Shown piece after piece: positions 22,864 to 29,157 of a stretch of 29,157 nt of DNA (the first letter of the stretch is position 1; every line of letters starts with the position of its first letter). The translations under genes were made by a program, and so were the position numbers. Below the pieces are notes generated by a model. It worked only from the letters and a program-made list of their open reading frames with translations. It did no database searches and was not told where the DNA came from. The stretch comes from Lentzea albidocapillata (lineage in GTDB: Bacteria > Actinomycetota > Actinomycetes > Mycobacteriales > Pseudonocardiaceae). The DNA is taken from the NCBI RefSeq assembly GCF_000719115.1, contig NZ_JOEA01000039.1:1-29157 (forward strand), written 5' to 3'.

Positions 22864-22905
22864 CGTGCCCCGGCGGTGCTTCCCCAGGAGGGCCGCCGGG
22901 GCACG
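22864..22905 (+). repeat. GC-rich 13-bp hairpin upstream of the mini-HTH gene
   Basis: CGTGCCCCGGCGG (22864-22876) pairs with CCGCCGGGGCACG (22893-22905) around a 16-nt loop. It sits 25 bp before ATG 22931, so it would form in that gene's leader. Confidence 0.7.
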
Positions 22906-22930
22906 TTCGCATGCGGTATGAATCTCCCTC

Positions 22931-23101
22931 ATGGGGGAAGACTTTGCGGCAGTGTTGCGGAGGCATCGGAAGCGGGCAGGACTCACCCAGGAAGCGCTTG
23001 CCGAGTGCTCCGGCGTCTCGGTGCGCACGATCAGGGGCATCGAGCTGGGCAAGCGACGCAACCCGCAGCTCCGCGCCAGGCTGGCCGCCATCACCGGCTG
23101 A
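22931..23101 (+). CDS. Orphan HTH mini-protein, 56 aa
   Basis: ATG 22931 encodes a single XRE-type helix-turn-helix: FAAVLRRHRKRAGLTQEALA, then SGVSVRTIRGIELGKRRNP and QLRARLAAITG before the stop. In actinobacteria this HTH usually starts a large AfsR/NB-ARC or LuxR-like regulator of several hundred residues. Here it ends after one domain and overlaps the 3' end of the convergent PNPOx gene by about 11 bp, so it is either a stand-alone DNA-binding protein or the remnant of a larger gene. No strong ribosome-binding site is seen (CTCCCTC precedes it). Confidence 0.6.
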   Translation: MGEDFAAVLRRHRKRAGLTQEALAECSGVSVRTIRGIELGKRRNPQLRARLAAITG

Positions 23102-23609
23102 AGTCCCACGCCGTGGCGCCGTCCGGTGCGGCGGTGGCGAGACCGACGGCGGTGTGGATGGTGAGCCGGTAGACCCACCACGGCCCAGGACCGGCGCTGG
23201 GCGCGTTGAACGGTGCGGTGAAGCCCTCGCCCTCGACCTCGGCCGGCCAGCCTGAGTCGCGGTACCCCGCGGCGACGCGTTCCAGAATGGACGGATCGGT
23301 GACCCGGTGCGCCTCGCCTTCCAGCGTGACGTCGATGCCCGTCAGCCGGACGGAGACGCTGCACGCGGGGTTGTGCGCCAGGTTGCGCGACTTGCGGGTG
23401 TTCGGTCCGCTCACGAAGTACAGCGTGTCGTCCAGCCACTGTGCGCCGACACCGGTGGAGTGCGGGCGGCCGTCAGGGCGCACGGTGGCGAGGAAGAACG
23501 TCACGTCGATGGTGCGCCATTGCGTGGCGAGGAGATCGTGGGCCCGGCTCCACTCCAGCGCCGCGTGGCCGTAGTTGTCGAGGTTGCGGGTGTTCGTCGG
23601 CTGCGTCAT
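23091..23609 (-). CDS. Pyridoxamine 5'-phosphate oxidase-fold flavoprotein
   Basis: A 172-residue protein of the PNPOx-like split-barrel family. Typical segments are FFLATVRPDGRPHSTGVGAQ, LYFVSGPNTRKSRNLAHNPA and VSVRLTGIDVTLEGEAHRVT, matching small F420- or FMN-dependent oxidoreductases. The cofactor cannot be decided from sequence: actinobacterial homologues often use F420. The C-terminal part (FNAPSAGPGPWWVYRL) is the usual closing strand region. It is convergent with the mini-HTH gene. Confidence 0.85.
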   Translation of the reverse strand: MTQPTNTRNLDNYGHAALEWSRAHDLLATQWRTIDVTFFLATVRPDGRPHSTGVGAQWLDDTLYFVSGPNTRKSRNLAHNPACSVSVRLTGIDVTLEGEAHRVTDPSILERVAAGYRDSGWPAEVEGEGFTAPFNAPSAGPGPWWVYRLTIHTAVGLATAAPDGATAWDFSR

Positions 23610-23849
23610 GCAAGTGCGTCGAACGGGCCCGCCCGATTTCGACAGGGCGCGTCAGGACTTTCCCTGCGGTCGCTCTCGCTCGGAGTCTGCGTCGCTGAAC
23701 AGGACCGTCAACCGCAGCGGCGGCTGTGGCGTCACACGGTGCTGGTCGGCTGCCTCGACACGCTGGCCGTTCGTCGTACGGTGTCGAGCGCAAGGATGTC
23801 GTGGTGGCACCTAAGCTCCAGCGACCAACTGCGATCAGAGGAGGCGCTG
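23610..23849 (+). promoter_or_regulatory. Upstream region of the kinase gene
   Basis: A 240-bp gap between divergent genes. TAAGCT at about 23814-23819 is a possible -10 about 35 bp before the kinase ATG. No operator-like dyad was found. Confidence 0.3.
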
Positions 23850-25262
23850 ATGACTGAGCAGGGCGATCTGATCGCGGGGCGTTACCGGCTCCAACGACGG
23901 ATCGGCGCCGGCGGCATGGGTGTGGTGTGGCAGGCGTTCGACGAACGTCTCGACCGGGTCGTGGCGCTCAAGCACCTCCTGCTGCCGCCGGGACTGTCCA
24001 CTGAGGAAGCCGAGCGGGCCCGGCAGCGTGCGGTGCGGGAAGCTCGGATCGCGGCCCGGCTGCAGCATCCGGGGGCGGTCACCGTGCACGATGTCGTCGA
24101 GGACGGCGGCCGGCCGGTCCTGGTGATGGAGTACGTGCGGGCGAGCAGTCTCGCCGAGCTCATCGCGGCCCGCGGACCTCTGCCCGCCGTGCAGGCCGCT
24201 CAGGTCGGGGGCCAGGTCGCCGCCGCGCTGGCCGTTGCTCACGAGGCGGGCATCGTGCACCGCGACGTCAAGCCCGCCAACATCCTGATGACCGACACCG
24301 GCGCGGCGAAGATCACCGACTTCGGCATCGCCCGCGCCCGCGGCGACACCACCATCACCGCCACCGGCCTGCTGGTCGGGACACCGGCCTTTCTGGCGCC
24401 GGAGGTAGCGCGGGGGCACGAGCCCAGTGCCGCCAGCGACGTGTTCTCCCTCGGTGCCACTCTCTACACGGCGGTGGAAGGGCGTGCACCGTTCGGCGAT
24501 GGTGACAACGCCATCGCGCTGCTGCACGCCGTCGCCGGCGGGCAGATGATTCCGCCCGCGTCCCACGGCCCGATCACCGACGTGGTGCTGCACATGATGC
24601 GAGCCGATCCCGCGGCGCGTCCCACGATGGCTCAAGCGGCCGAGAACCTGCACGCGGTTGCGGTCGGTCGCCCCGCACCGGCCCCGACCCGCCTGGACCT
24701 GCGCCCGCTCGCAGATCCACCGGCTCCGGCATCTCGCCGTCCGCGTTCGGCACTGCCGATCGCTGCGGCCGCGATCGCAGCCGTCGTGCTCACCGTGCTC
24801 CTGTACCCACTGTTGACCTCTTCCCGCCAGGTCGCCGACCAGCCACCCGCGCCCACGACCAGCGCCGTCGCCGCAGCGCAGTTGCAGCAGTCTGTCGCCG
24901 GCTATTACGCCCTGCTTCCCGACCGCACCGACGAGGCGTGGACACGGCTGAGCCCGGCGATGCAGGCACAGGGGAGAGAGCAGTACGAGAAGGCGTGGAA
25001 GGACGTCAAGGACCTCGTCGTCACCGCCGCACCACAAGCCACCGACACCGACACCGTGACCATCGGCGTGGAATACACCGCCGAGAGCCGTGGACGGCTT
25101 CGGGAGACACGACAACTGCACCTGATGATCGACGGCAGCAGGGTGCTCATCGACTCAGATCAGGTCCTGACGTCCGAACGTATCAACGGCAAGAACGAGA
25201 ACCGCGACAAGAAGGACGACGACGGCGAGAAGGACGACAAGAAAGGCAAGGGCGGCAACTAG
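23850..25262 (+). CDS. Transmembrane Ser/Thr protein kinase (PknB-like)
   Basis: A 470-residue Hanks-type kinase. ATG 23850 (GAGGAGG upstream) starts at the kinase domain. Glycine loop GAGGMG (19-24), ATP-anchoring lysine VALKHL (K41), catalytic HRDVKPAN (137-144), DFG (157-159), APE (183-185). After a proline-rich linker comes one membrane helix (about 301-323), then an extracytoplasmic domain of about 120 residues with no PASTA repeats, resembling a small NTF2/MCE-linker-like fold (QQSVAGYYALLPDRTDEAWT). It ends in an odd Lys/Asp/Glu/Asn-rich tail (446-470). Probably senses an envelope signal; substrates are unknown. It faces a peptidoglycan-active gene. Confidence 0.95.
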   Translation: MTEQGDLIAGRYRLQRRIGAGGMGVVWQAFDERLDRVVALKHLLLPPGLSTEEAERARQRAVREARIAARLQHPGAVTVHDVVEDGGRPVLVMEYVRASSLAELIAARGPLPAVQAAQVGGQVAAALAVAHEAGIVHRDVKPANILMTDTGAAKITDFGIARARGDTTITATGLLVGTPAFLAPEVARGHEPSAASDVFSLGATLYTAVEGRAPFGDGDNAIALLHAVAGGQMIPPASHGPITDVVLHMMRADPAARPTMAQAAENLHAVAVGRPAPAPTRLDLRPLADPPAPASRRPRSALPIAAAAIAAVVLTVLLYPLLTSSRQVADQPPAPTTSAVAAAQLQQSVAGYYALLPDRTDEAWTRLSPAMQAQGREQYEKAWKDVKDLVVTAAPQATDTDTVTIGVEYTAESRGRLRETRQLHLMIDGSRVLIDSDQVLTSERINGKNENRDKKDDDGEKDDKKGKGGN

Positions 25263-25358
25263 AGAGCAGGTGAAGCCAGAGTTCGAGACGGTGTGCCCGT
25301 CGCCGGTGCGGTAGCGGACTCGGGAACTCGTCGCGCAGGCCCCGCATCGTGAGGCGGA

Positions 25359-25391
25359 GCGCGGCGGCGGGTGTGGTGCCGCCGCCGGCGC
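25359..25391. terminator. Bidirectional hairpin between convergent genes
   Basis: GGCGGCGG (25363-25370) pairs with CCGCCGCC (25379-25386), extended by further GC pairs with one bulge, around an 8-nt loop. It lies between the convergent kinase and peptidase genes. The rest of the 174-bp gap holds nothing recognisable. Confidence 0.65.
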
Positions 25392-25436
25392 AGGCCGTCG
25401 ATGACCAAATGATCGGGGTGGTGTCTGGGCTTCTGA

Positions 25437-26282
25437 TCAGTGCGTGCGCTGGTAGTCCTCCCACGTCCGGATCGGGATCCGGGGCCCGTCGTCGGGGCGG
25501 TGGTTGGCGAGGCCGTTGAAGCCGAGGTAGTAGTCACCGACCTGGTTCTGGGCATGGGTGGCCTGGTCGGTGTCGTTGATCGCTACAGCGTGGATGTGCC
25601 ACGGCCAGTCGCCCTGGGCCGGGCTGCGGACCCAGGCGGCGAAGCCGACCTGGCGCAGCGCACGGGCGACAGCGGTGCGGGTGTCGGCGGACATACCGTC
25701 GACCTTGATGTCCACGGCGCCGCCGCCGTCGTGGGTGCCGGCGGAGGTCGGGTCGCCGCCAGGGTTGTAGGAGCCCTGCGACAGCACGAGGCGACGCCCC
25801 AGCAGACGTTCGGTCTCAGTGAGCATCGCCTGGGTACGGGTGTTGACGACATACCCGTCACGCTGAACCTTCGAGCCTGGTTTGAGCACGTGGGAGACGG
25901 TGAACCGGCTCTGCCCGAGCGTGGTCAGCGAACTCGCGCCGGGCAGCCCGTTCGCGGCCAGTCCGGTGTATCCGAGCGAACGCTGGTAGGCCGCGTACGC
26001 CGTGATGGTCGTGGTTCCGAAGTAGCCGTCGACCCAGCGGGCGTCCAGCAGATTGCGTGCCTGGAGTGCCCGCTCGACGGCCAGCACGGAATCCTTGGCG
26101 CCCGGGGTCAGCGTGTTGTCGGCGCGCCGGGGATCGATCTGGGCGGCCAGGACGGTGGCTTCCATGTTGACGACGGGCAGCGCGGCGGCGGTTACGGCCG
26201 TCGCGCTGCCCGTCAGGCAGCCCAGCGCCGCGAAGGTAGCCAGCGCCGTAGCGGCGCCCTGGGTCTTCATCTTTGTCTTCAT
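25437..26282 (-). CDS. Secreted peptidoglycan-binding / M15-like metallopeptidase
   Basis: 281 residues. The N-terminus is a signal peptide (MKTKMKTQ, hydrophobic core to ATAVTAAA). Residues about 62-125 form a peptidoglycan-binding-1-like module (VERALQARNLLDARWVDGYF, TTTITAYAAYQRSLGY). The C-terminal half has the M15 D-Ala-D-Ala carboxypeptidase metal pattern: SQGSYNPGGDPTSAGTHDGG with H184, AVDIKV with D191, and WPWHIHAV with H229/H231. It probably trims peptidoglycan peptides outside the cell; enzymatic activity is inferred. ATG 26282 has GAAAG eight bases upstream. It converges on the transmembrane kinase gene, perhaps a shared wall theme. Confidence 0.85.
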   Translation of the reverse strand: MKTKMKTQGAATALATFAALGCLTGSATAVTAAALPVVNMEATVLAAQIDPRRADNTLTPGAKDSVLAVERALQARNLLDARWVDGYFGTTTITAYAAYQRSLGYTGLAANGLPGASSLTTLGQSRFTVSHVLKPGSKVQRDGYVVNTRTQAMLTETERLLGRRLVLSQGSYNPGGDPTSAGTHDGGGAVDIKVDGMSADTRTAVARALRQVGFAAWVRSPAQGDWPWHIHAVAINDTDQATHAQNQVGDYYLGFNGLANHRPDDGPRIPIRTWEDYQRTH

Positions 26283-26580
26283 GCGGTGCTTCTTTCCGTT
26301 CGGTCAAAGCGTGCGGCTGTCATGGAGGTGCATGTCCTACGGCCAGGGGTCAGCGGCTCAGCCACACCGTTGGTCGGTGTGGCCGTCGCTGACGTAGGAG
26401 CCGTGGAGACGTGGCGGCTGTACGAGGCGCCAGATCAGCAGCGGAGATCCTTTGGACAAGACTCGGACATGGCGCTGACAAACCTCTGACACGGCGATGA
26501 GCAGAGGCTGTTCCTTCTGCCGGCAAGAGGATGTTGTACAACCGGTCACGGATCTGGAGGTCGTGCTGCGGGGCGCGGTT
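26283..26580. other. Intergenic with a long dyad, left of the recombinase remnant
   Basis: No gene is supported. It holds a long inverted repeat at 26349-26393 and a 10-bp palindrome GTTGTACAAC at 26533-26542. The G+C content is lower and codon bias absent, consistent with leftover mobile DNA. Confidence 0.4.
26349..26393. repeat. 45-bp interrupted inverted repeat
   Basis: Outer arms GTCAGCG (26349-26355) and CGCTGAC (26387-26393), inner arms GCCACACCG (26361-26369) and CGGTGTGGC (26375-26383), with a TTGGT centre. It could be a hairpin terminator or the dyad of a serine-recombinase attachment site. Confidence 0.6.
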
Positions 26581-26589
26581 CGGGAGCGC

Positions 26590-26860
26590 TGCGGATAGCG
26601 CGTGAGCCTCTTGTGGAAGACGAGACGTTCGTCGCGATGCAGGGAATGAGGGCGGCGAAGCCTGTCAAGGACGGCGAGGTTCGGCGCTATCTGCTGGCTG
26701 GGCTCGTCCTATGTGGGCTTTGTGGCCGGCGGATGGACGGGCACTGGGTTCATGGGCGAGCGGGCCGCTCGTAGCGGTCGCGGTGTCATGCTCACCGACG
26801 CATACGACAGGGAAGCGCCCGAGTTCTCTATGTAGTGTCCGCCGCTCGACGCAGTATCGT
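26590..26860 (+). pseudogene. Serine recombinase remnant (C-terminal zinc-ribbon part)
   Basis: One frame reads PLVEDETFVAMQGMRAAKP, then EVRRYLLAGLVLCGLCGRRM and DGHWVHGRAG before a stop at about 26773. This is the recombinase zinc beta-ribbon of large serine recombinases (ED.F..AQ, RY.L.GL..CG.CGRRM.GHW..GR). The homology continues in another frame (RCHAH then RVLYV), so the gene is frameshifted. The resolvase catalytic domain and the rest of the N-terminus are absent. This is a relic of a lost integrative element. Confidence 0.75.
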
Positions 26861-26980
26861 CCGAACCTGCGGCAGCCTGGATAGACGGTTCAGACCCACC
26901 GGACCGAGTTTTGGCACCGCACAATGCGATCGCCGCGTTCGGCCGCAGTGCTGGACGACCACCGGACCGGCGTTCGCGGA
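26861..26980. other. Short unassigned gap
   Basis: Follows the recombinase remnant and ends at the stop of the next minus-strand gene. No signals recognised. Confidence 0.3.
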
Positions 26981-27328
26981 TCAGTCGGCGAGGCCGGGCA
27001 GGTGGTAGCCGGTGTGGTCGTCCCAGTCGATCTCGTAGTCGTCGAGGGTGAAGGTCCAGTGCGCGTCCGGCACCGCGCTGCGCAGCGCGGTGATCCCGGC
27101 CAGCCAGTGCACCAGCGACGGGACGGCCCGATCATCGGCGGTGGGCAGCTTGGTCGACCCGTCGAGCACCGTTCCGGATTCCAGCCGGTCGTAGAGGTAC
27201 AGCCCCTCTTCTTCCAGGGAGAACGGCGCGTTCGCGTTGTAGGTGTCGACGACTTGGCCGACCGCCGTGAGCTCGGCGTCGGTCAGCGGGGTCGCGCGGC
27301 GAGCCGTGTAGTAGAGGGAGACGCCCAT
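26981..27328 (-). CDS. Hypothetical protein, 115 aa
   Basis: From ATG 27328 (AGGGTGG upstream; an in-frame GTG at 27337 is possible) the protein starts MGVSLYYTARRATPLTDAEL, is acidic overall, and ends in FTLDDYEIDWDDHTGYHLPG. Small actinobacterial proteins with a similar VSLYYSARR start occur, but I know no function. No signal peptide or membrane helix. Codon bias supports it as a real gene. Confidence 0.7.
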   Translation of the reverse strand: MGVSLYYTARRATPLTDAELTAVGQVVDTYNANAPFSLEEEGLYLYDRLESGTVLDGSTKLPTADDRAVPSLVHWLAGITALRSAVPDAHWTFTLDDYEIDWDDHTGYHLPGLAD

Positions 27329-27437
27329 GCGGGCCACCCTAACGGGCTCCGCTCACGCGGCGGCGGAGGACGTCAACACGGGACAGCTGAAGGCGGAGGA
27401 TGCAGCCGGCGTGCTGGAGGCGCCCTGCTTCCCGCCC

Positions 27438-27917
27438 TCAGATCCTGAGCCCGGTCACGCCACGCGGCTTGTAGACCGCGAGCACCAACGCCACGACGAG
27501 CACCACGAGCGCTCCACCGGCATGAACCACGAACGTCGGAGACCGCAGCGGCGCCAGATCGGAAGCCGGATCAGCCGCGACCGCGGCGAACTGGTCCACG
27601 GTTCGCGTGTAGATGAGCAGCACCGCGGTCGCGAACACGTTCAGCACCAGCTTGAAGATCACCCAGTAGTGCCGGAACAGGCCCCACGCTGAGCCGAGCG
27701 ACGAGACCAGTCCGGTCAGCAGCGACGCGACCGCGAACGGCAGGACCACGAACCAGACGACCGGTTCGGCGATCAGGTTCGCGGCGCGCACGACATCGTC
27801 GTCCTGAGTGGTCACCCCGACGATAGCCACGGCCAGAAACGTGAGCACGGCGCCGAACCAGCCCACTGAGGACGCGATGTGCGCGGTCAGGGCGAGCTTG
27901 CGCAGGCGCGGCTTCAT
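27438..27917 (-). CDS. DUF2269-like four-helix membrane protein
   Basis: 159 residues with four hydrophobic helices: LALTAHIASSVGWFGAVLTF with the typical early H..SS..WFG pattern, VWFVVLPFAVASLLTGLVSS, FKLVLNVFATAVLLIY, and a last helix (GGALVVLVVALVLAVY). A histidine or two in the helices could bind haem, as suggested for some relatives; that is not shown here. ATG 27917 overlaps the stop of the 38-residue gene upstream (ATGA), so the two are translated together. Function unknown. Control by the divergent TetR is likely. Confidence 0.75.
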   Translation of the reverse strand: MKPRLRKLALTAHIASSVGWFGAVLTFLAVAIVGVTTQDDDVVRAANLIAEPVVWFVVLPFAVASLLTGLVSSLGSAWGLFRHYWVIFKLVLNVFATAVLLIYTRTVDQFAAVAADPASDLAPLRSPTFVVHAGGALVVLVVALVLAVYKPRGVTGLRI

Positions 27918-28030
27918 CGGTGCAGGCCCGGTCCGTGCTCGATGGGGAGAGCGAGCGCTACGAGGAACAGAACGATCACCATGGCAATGACGATGCCCAT
28001 GATCTTCACCCAACGCGGTGTGTCAGCCAT
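27914..28030 (-). CDS. Small single-helix membrane protein, 38 aa
   Basis: ATG 28030 encodes MADTPRWVKIMGIVIAMVIV, the rest of one membrane helix and an EHGPGLHR tail. Its stop overlaps the start of the DUF2269-like gene, and the start lies one base from the predicted transcription start, so the message is probably leaderless, explaining the missing Shine-Dalgarno. The tight coupling and conserved-looking layout support a real gene. Likely a partner or targeting helix for the next membrane protein. Confidence 0.75.
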   Translation of the reverse strand: MADTPRWVKIMGIVIAMVIVLFLVALALPIEHGPGLHR

Positions 28031-28037
28031 GTCCGGC

Positions 28038-28065
28038 AGTTTACGAGACACTGTGTATTTATCAA
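28038..28065 (-). promoter_or_regulatory. Promoter of the membrane-protein operon
   Basis: On the minus strand -35 TTGATA (28065-28060), 16-nt spacer, -10 TAAACT (28043-28038). Transcription would start near 28031, next to the ATG at 28030: a leaderless start. The left operator arm lies in the spacer. Confidence 0.6.
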
Positions 28066-28079
28066 GACGTAGTGTCTCG
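28044..28079. promoter_or_regulatory. TetR-type operator
   Basis: CGAGACACT (28044-28052) and its perfect complement AGTGTCTCG (28071-28079) with an 18-bp spacer, in the divergent gap of the TetR gene and the membrane operon. Position and symmetry fit binding by the TetR protein encoded at 28098-28676. Confidence 0.7.
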
Positions 28080-28097
28080 ATCCCGTAGGGTGTGCTC

Positions 28098-28676
28098 GTG
28101 CCGAAGCTGTGGAACGAGACGATTGAGACGCACCGCCGCGACGTGAGGCACGCGATCCTCGCCGCCACTGCGGCACTGGTGGCCGAGCGAGGGCTGCTGA
28201 ACGTGACGATGTCGCAGATCGCGGAGCAGACCGGCATTGGGCGCGCGACGCTCTACAAGTACTTCCCGGACGTCGAAGCGATCCTGCGTGCCTGGCACGC
28301 CGAGCAGATCGCACACCACCTCTCCTATCTGACCGAGGTTCGCGACCAAGCGGTCGGACCCGCTCAGCGCCTCAAAGCAGTCCTCGAAGCCTTCGCTGCC
28401 ATCTCGCACGGCGCGCACGGCCACGTCGACACCGACCTCGTGGCGCTCCTGCACCGTGATGAACACGTCGGTCACGCACGGGAGCGGGTTCGTCACATGA
28501 TCCGCGACCTGCTGGCGGAGGCTGTGGCGGCGGGCGAGGTCAGAGGGGACGTGGCACCTGCGGAACTTGCTGCCTACTGCGTTCACGCACTTGCAGCGGC
28601 CGGCACCTTGCCTTCCAAAGCCGCTGTTCGTCGGCTTGTTGCCGTAACCCTTGCAGGCCTTCGCCCTGTCGGCTGA
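28098..28676 (+). CDS. TetR family transcriptional regulator
   Basis: A 192-residue repressor. N-terminal helix-turn-helix: RHAILAATAALVAERGLLNV, TMSQIAEQTGIGRATLYKYF, PDVEAILRAWHAEQ. The C-terminal ligand-binding and dimer domain is helical, with no motif that tells the ligand. GTG 28098 is chosen for AGGG seven bases upstream; a GTG at 28092 would add two residues. It is divergent from the two-gene membrane operon, with a shared dyad operator, so it probably represses both. Confidence 0.93.
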   Translation: MPKLWNETIETHRRDVRHAILAATAALVAERGLLNVTMSQIAEQTGIGRATLYKYFPDVEAILRAWHAEQIAHHLSYLTEVRDQAVGPAQRLKAVLEAFAAISHGAHGHVDTDLVALLHRDEHVGHARERVRHMIRDLLAEAVAAGEVRGDVAPAELAAYCVHALAAAGTLPSKAAVRRLVAVTLAGLRPVG

Positions 28677-28887
28677 CCCTGTCTCGGTCCCTGTACGTAG
28701 CCGTGCTTCACCACCGCGCGACCAGTTGATCTGAATAACAAGAACATCAGTCGTGCGCTCGAAAATGTTCGAAGCAAGATAGTAGGCCATTGGGGTGACT
28801 CGGGTCACACTGTTGGGGCTCGCGTCGATTACTCCTTACAGGGGGCGGCACCACGCTGCCCCTTGCCCCCGAAGGGAGTGGCCTGCT
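28677..28887 (+). promoter_or_regulatory. Upstream region of the LVIVD gene, with a CRP-like dyad and a hairpin
   Basis: GGTGA-CTCGGG-TCACA (28794-28808) fits 9 of 10 conserved positions of CRP/GlxR sites. An 8-bp stem with an ACCAC loop lies at 28842-28862, just before GGGAG. An imperfect TCGAA/TTCGA dyad at about 28760 has the wrong spacing for a LexA box. Confidence 0.4.
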
Positions 28888-29157
28888 GTGAACCGACTAC
28901 GGCGGCTGACCACCGCCGCTCTTCTCGTTGCCGGAGCGTTGGTGACCCCAGCGACGGCCAGCGCGCACGACCCGGAAGACGGCGGAACCCATCCGCCGAC
29001 CGGTGGTGGTGCGCCGGACCTGCACAGTGCGAACATGACCCTGTTGGACAACCTGCCCAAGGCCGACGCCGCGACCCAGTCCGACCTCGCGTTCGAAGGG
29101 AACTACGCCTACGCGGGCACCTTCAGCGGGTTCCGCATCATCGACATCTCGAACCCC
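28888..29157 (+). CDS. LVIVD-repeat secreted protein, N-terminal part (runs off the window)
   Basis: GTG 28888 (GGGAG upstream) begins a signal peptide: VNRLRRLTTAALLVAGALVT with cleavage after ATASA. The mature part has HDPEDGG and a glycine/proline linker, then DLAFEGNYAYAGTFSGFRII followed by DISNP, the start of LVIVD beta-propeller repeats (G..AYVG...GLRI.DIS.P). Such secreted or lipid-anchored proteins are of unknown function. 90 codons are visible. Confidence 0.85.
   Translation, partial: MNRLRRLTTAALLVAGALVTPATASAHDPEDGGTHPPTGGGAPDLHSANMTLLDNLPKADAATQSDLAFEGNYAYAGTFSGFRIIDISNP

Larger units (their letters stand above)
22557..22930. other. Intergenic with two strong inverted repeats
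   Basis: This 374-bp divergent gap between the I36-type gene and the mini-HTH gene has no other gene. It contains a 14-bp perfect inverted repeat at 22630-22712 and a GC-rich 13-bp hairpin at 22864-22905, listed separately. Confidence 0.5.

Noticed and set aside
28758..28775. LexA/SOS box (TCGAA...TTCGA)
   Set aside because: The half-sites are two bases too close compared with the actinobacterial LexA consensus TCGAAC-N4-GTTCGA.

Overview
The window is about 29 kb of high-GC DNA (roughly 68-70% G+C by eye, GC-rich third codon positions, frequent GTG starts). It carries actinobacterial gene families: GAF-ANTAR proteins, a DUF5994-type protein, an XRE-TPR regulator remnant, an nSTAND1-WD40 protein, a PknB-like kinase, RNase J and HPF-like proteins. 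The best guess is an actinomycete of the Pseudonocardiaceae type (Lentzea, Saccharothrix or Amycolatopsis-like). The genus is inferred and cannot be fixed from this sequence. I see no tRNA, rRNA, CRISPR array or intact insertion sequence.

Left part (1-5.4 kb): the start of a SulP anion transporter runs off the left edge. RNase J (rnj) and a MerR regulator follow on the minus strand, and release factor 3 (prfC) diverges from merR. Upstream of both sulP and prfC lies a near-identical 20-bp promoter-like element (17/20 identical) inside a MerR-type dyad. A strong hairpin ends prfC.

Stress and dormancy part (5.4-17.8 kb): an HPF/RaiA-like ribosome protein, an unknown small protein, a DUF5994 remnant, a TPR protein that has lost its HTH, two adjacent GAF-ANTAR proteins, an AI-2E transporter stub, a STAS protein, tandem-domain universal stress proteins, phosphoketolase (xfp, frameshifted), acetate kinase (ackA) and TerC. 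The content resembles energy-limitation regulons: ribosome parking, substrate-level ATP from acetyl-phosphate, and stress sensing. Five members are truncated or frameshifted, so the island looks partly decayed. The STAS promoter has a perfect 18-bp palindrome exactly filling its -35/-10 spacer.

Secreted-protein and signalling part (17.9-25.3 kb): two related small secreted proteins lie downstream of, and on the same strand as, a membrane-spanning HTH-nSTAND1-WD40 protein whose seven-bladed propeller should face outside. A secreted I36-type inhibitor, an orphan HTH mini-gene, a PNPOx-fold protein and a transmembrane Ser/Thr kinase follow.

Right part (25.4-29.2 kb): a secreted peptidoglycan-binding/M15-like peptidase, a serine-recombinase remnant, a small unknown gene, and a TetR gene divergent from a two-gene membrane operon with a shared 9+9 bp operator. 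The beginning of an LVIVD-repeat secreted protein runs off the right edge.
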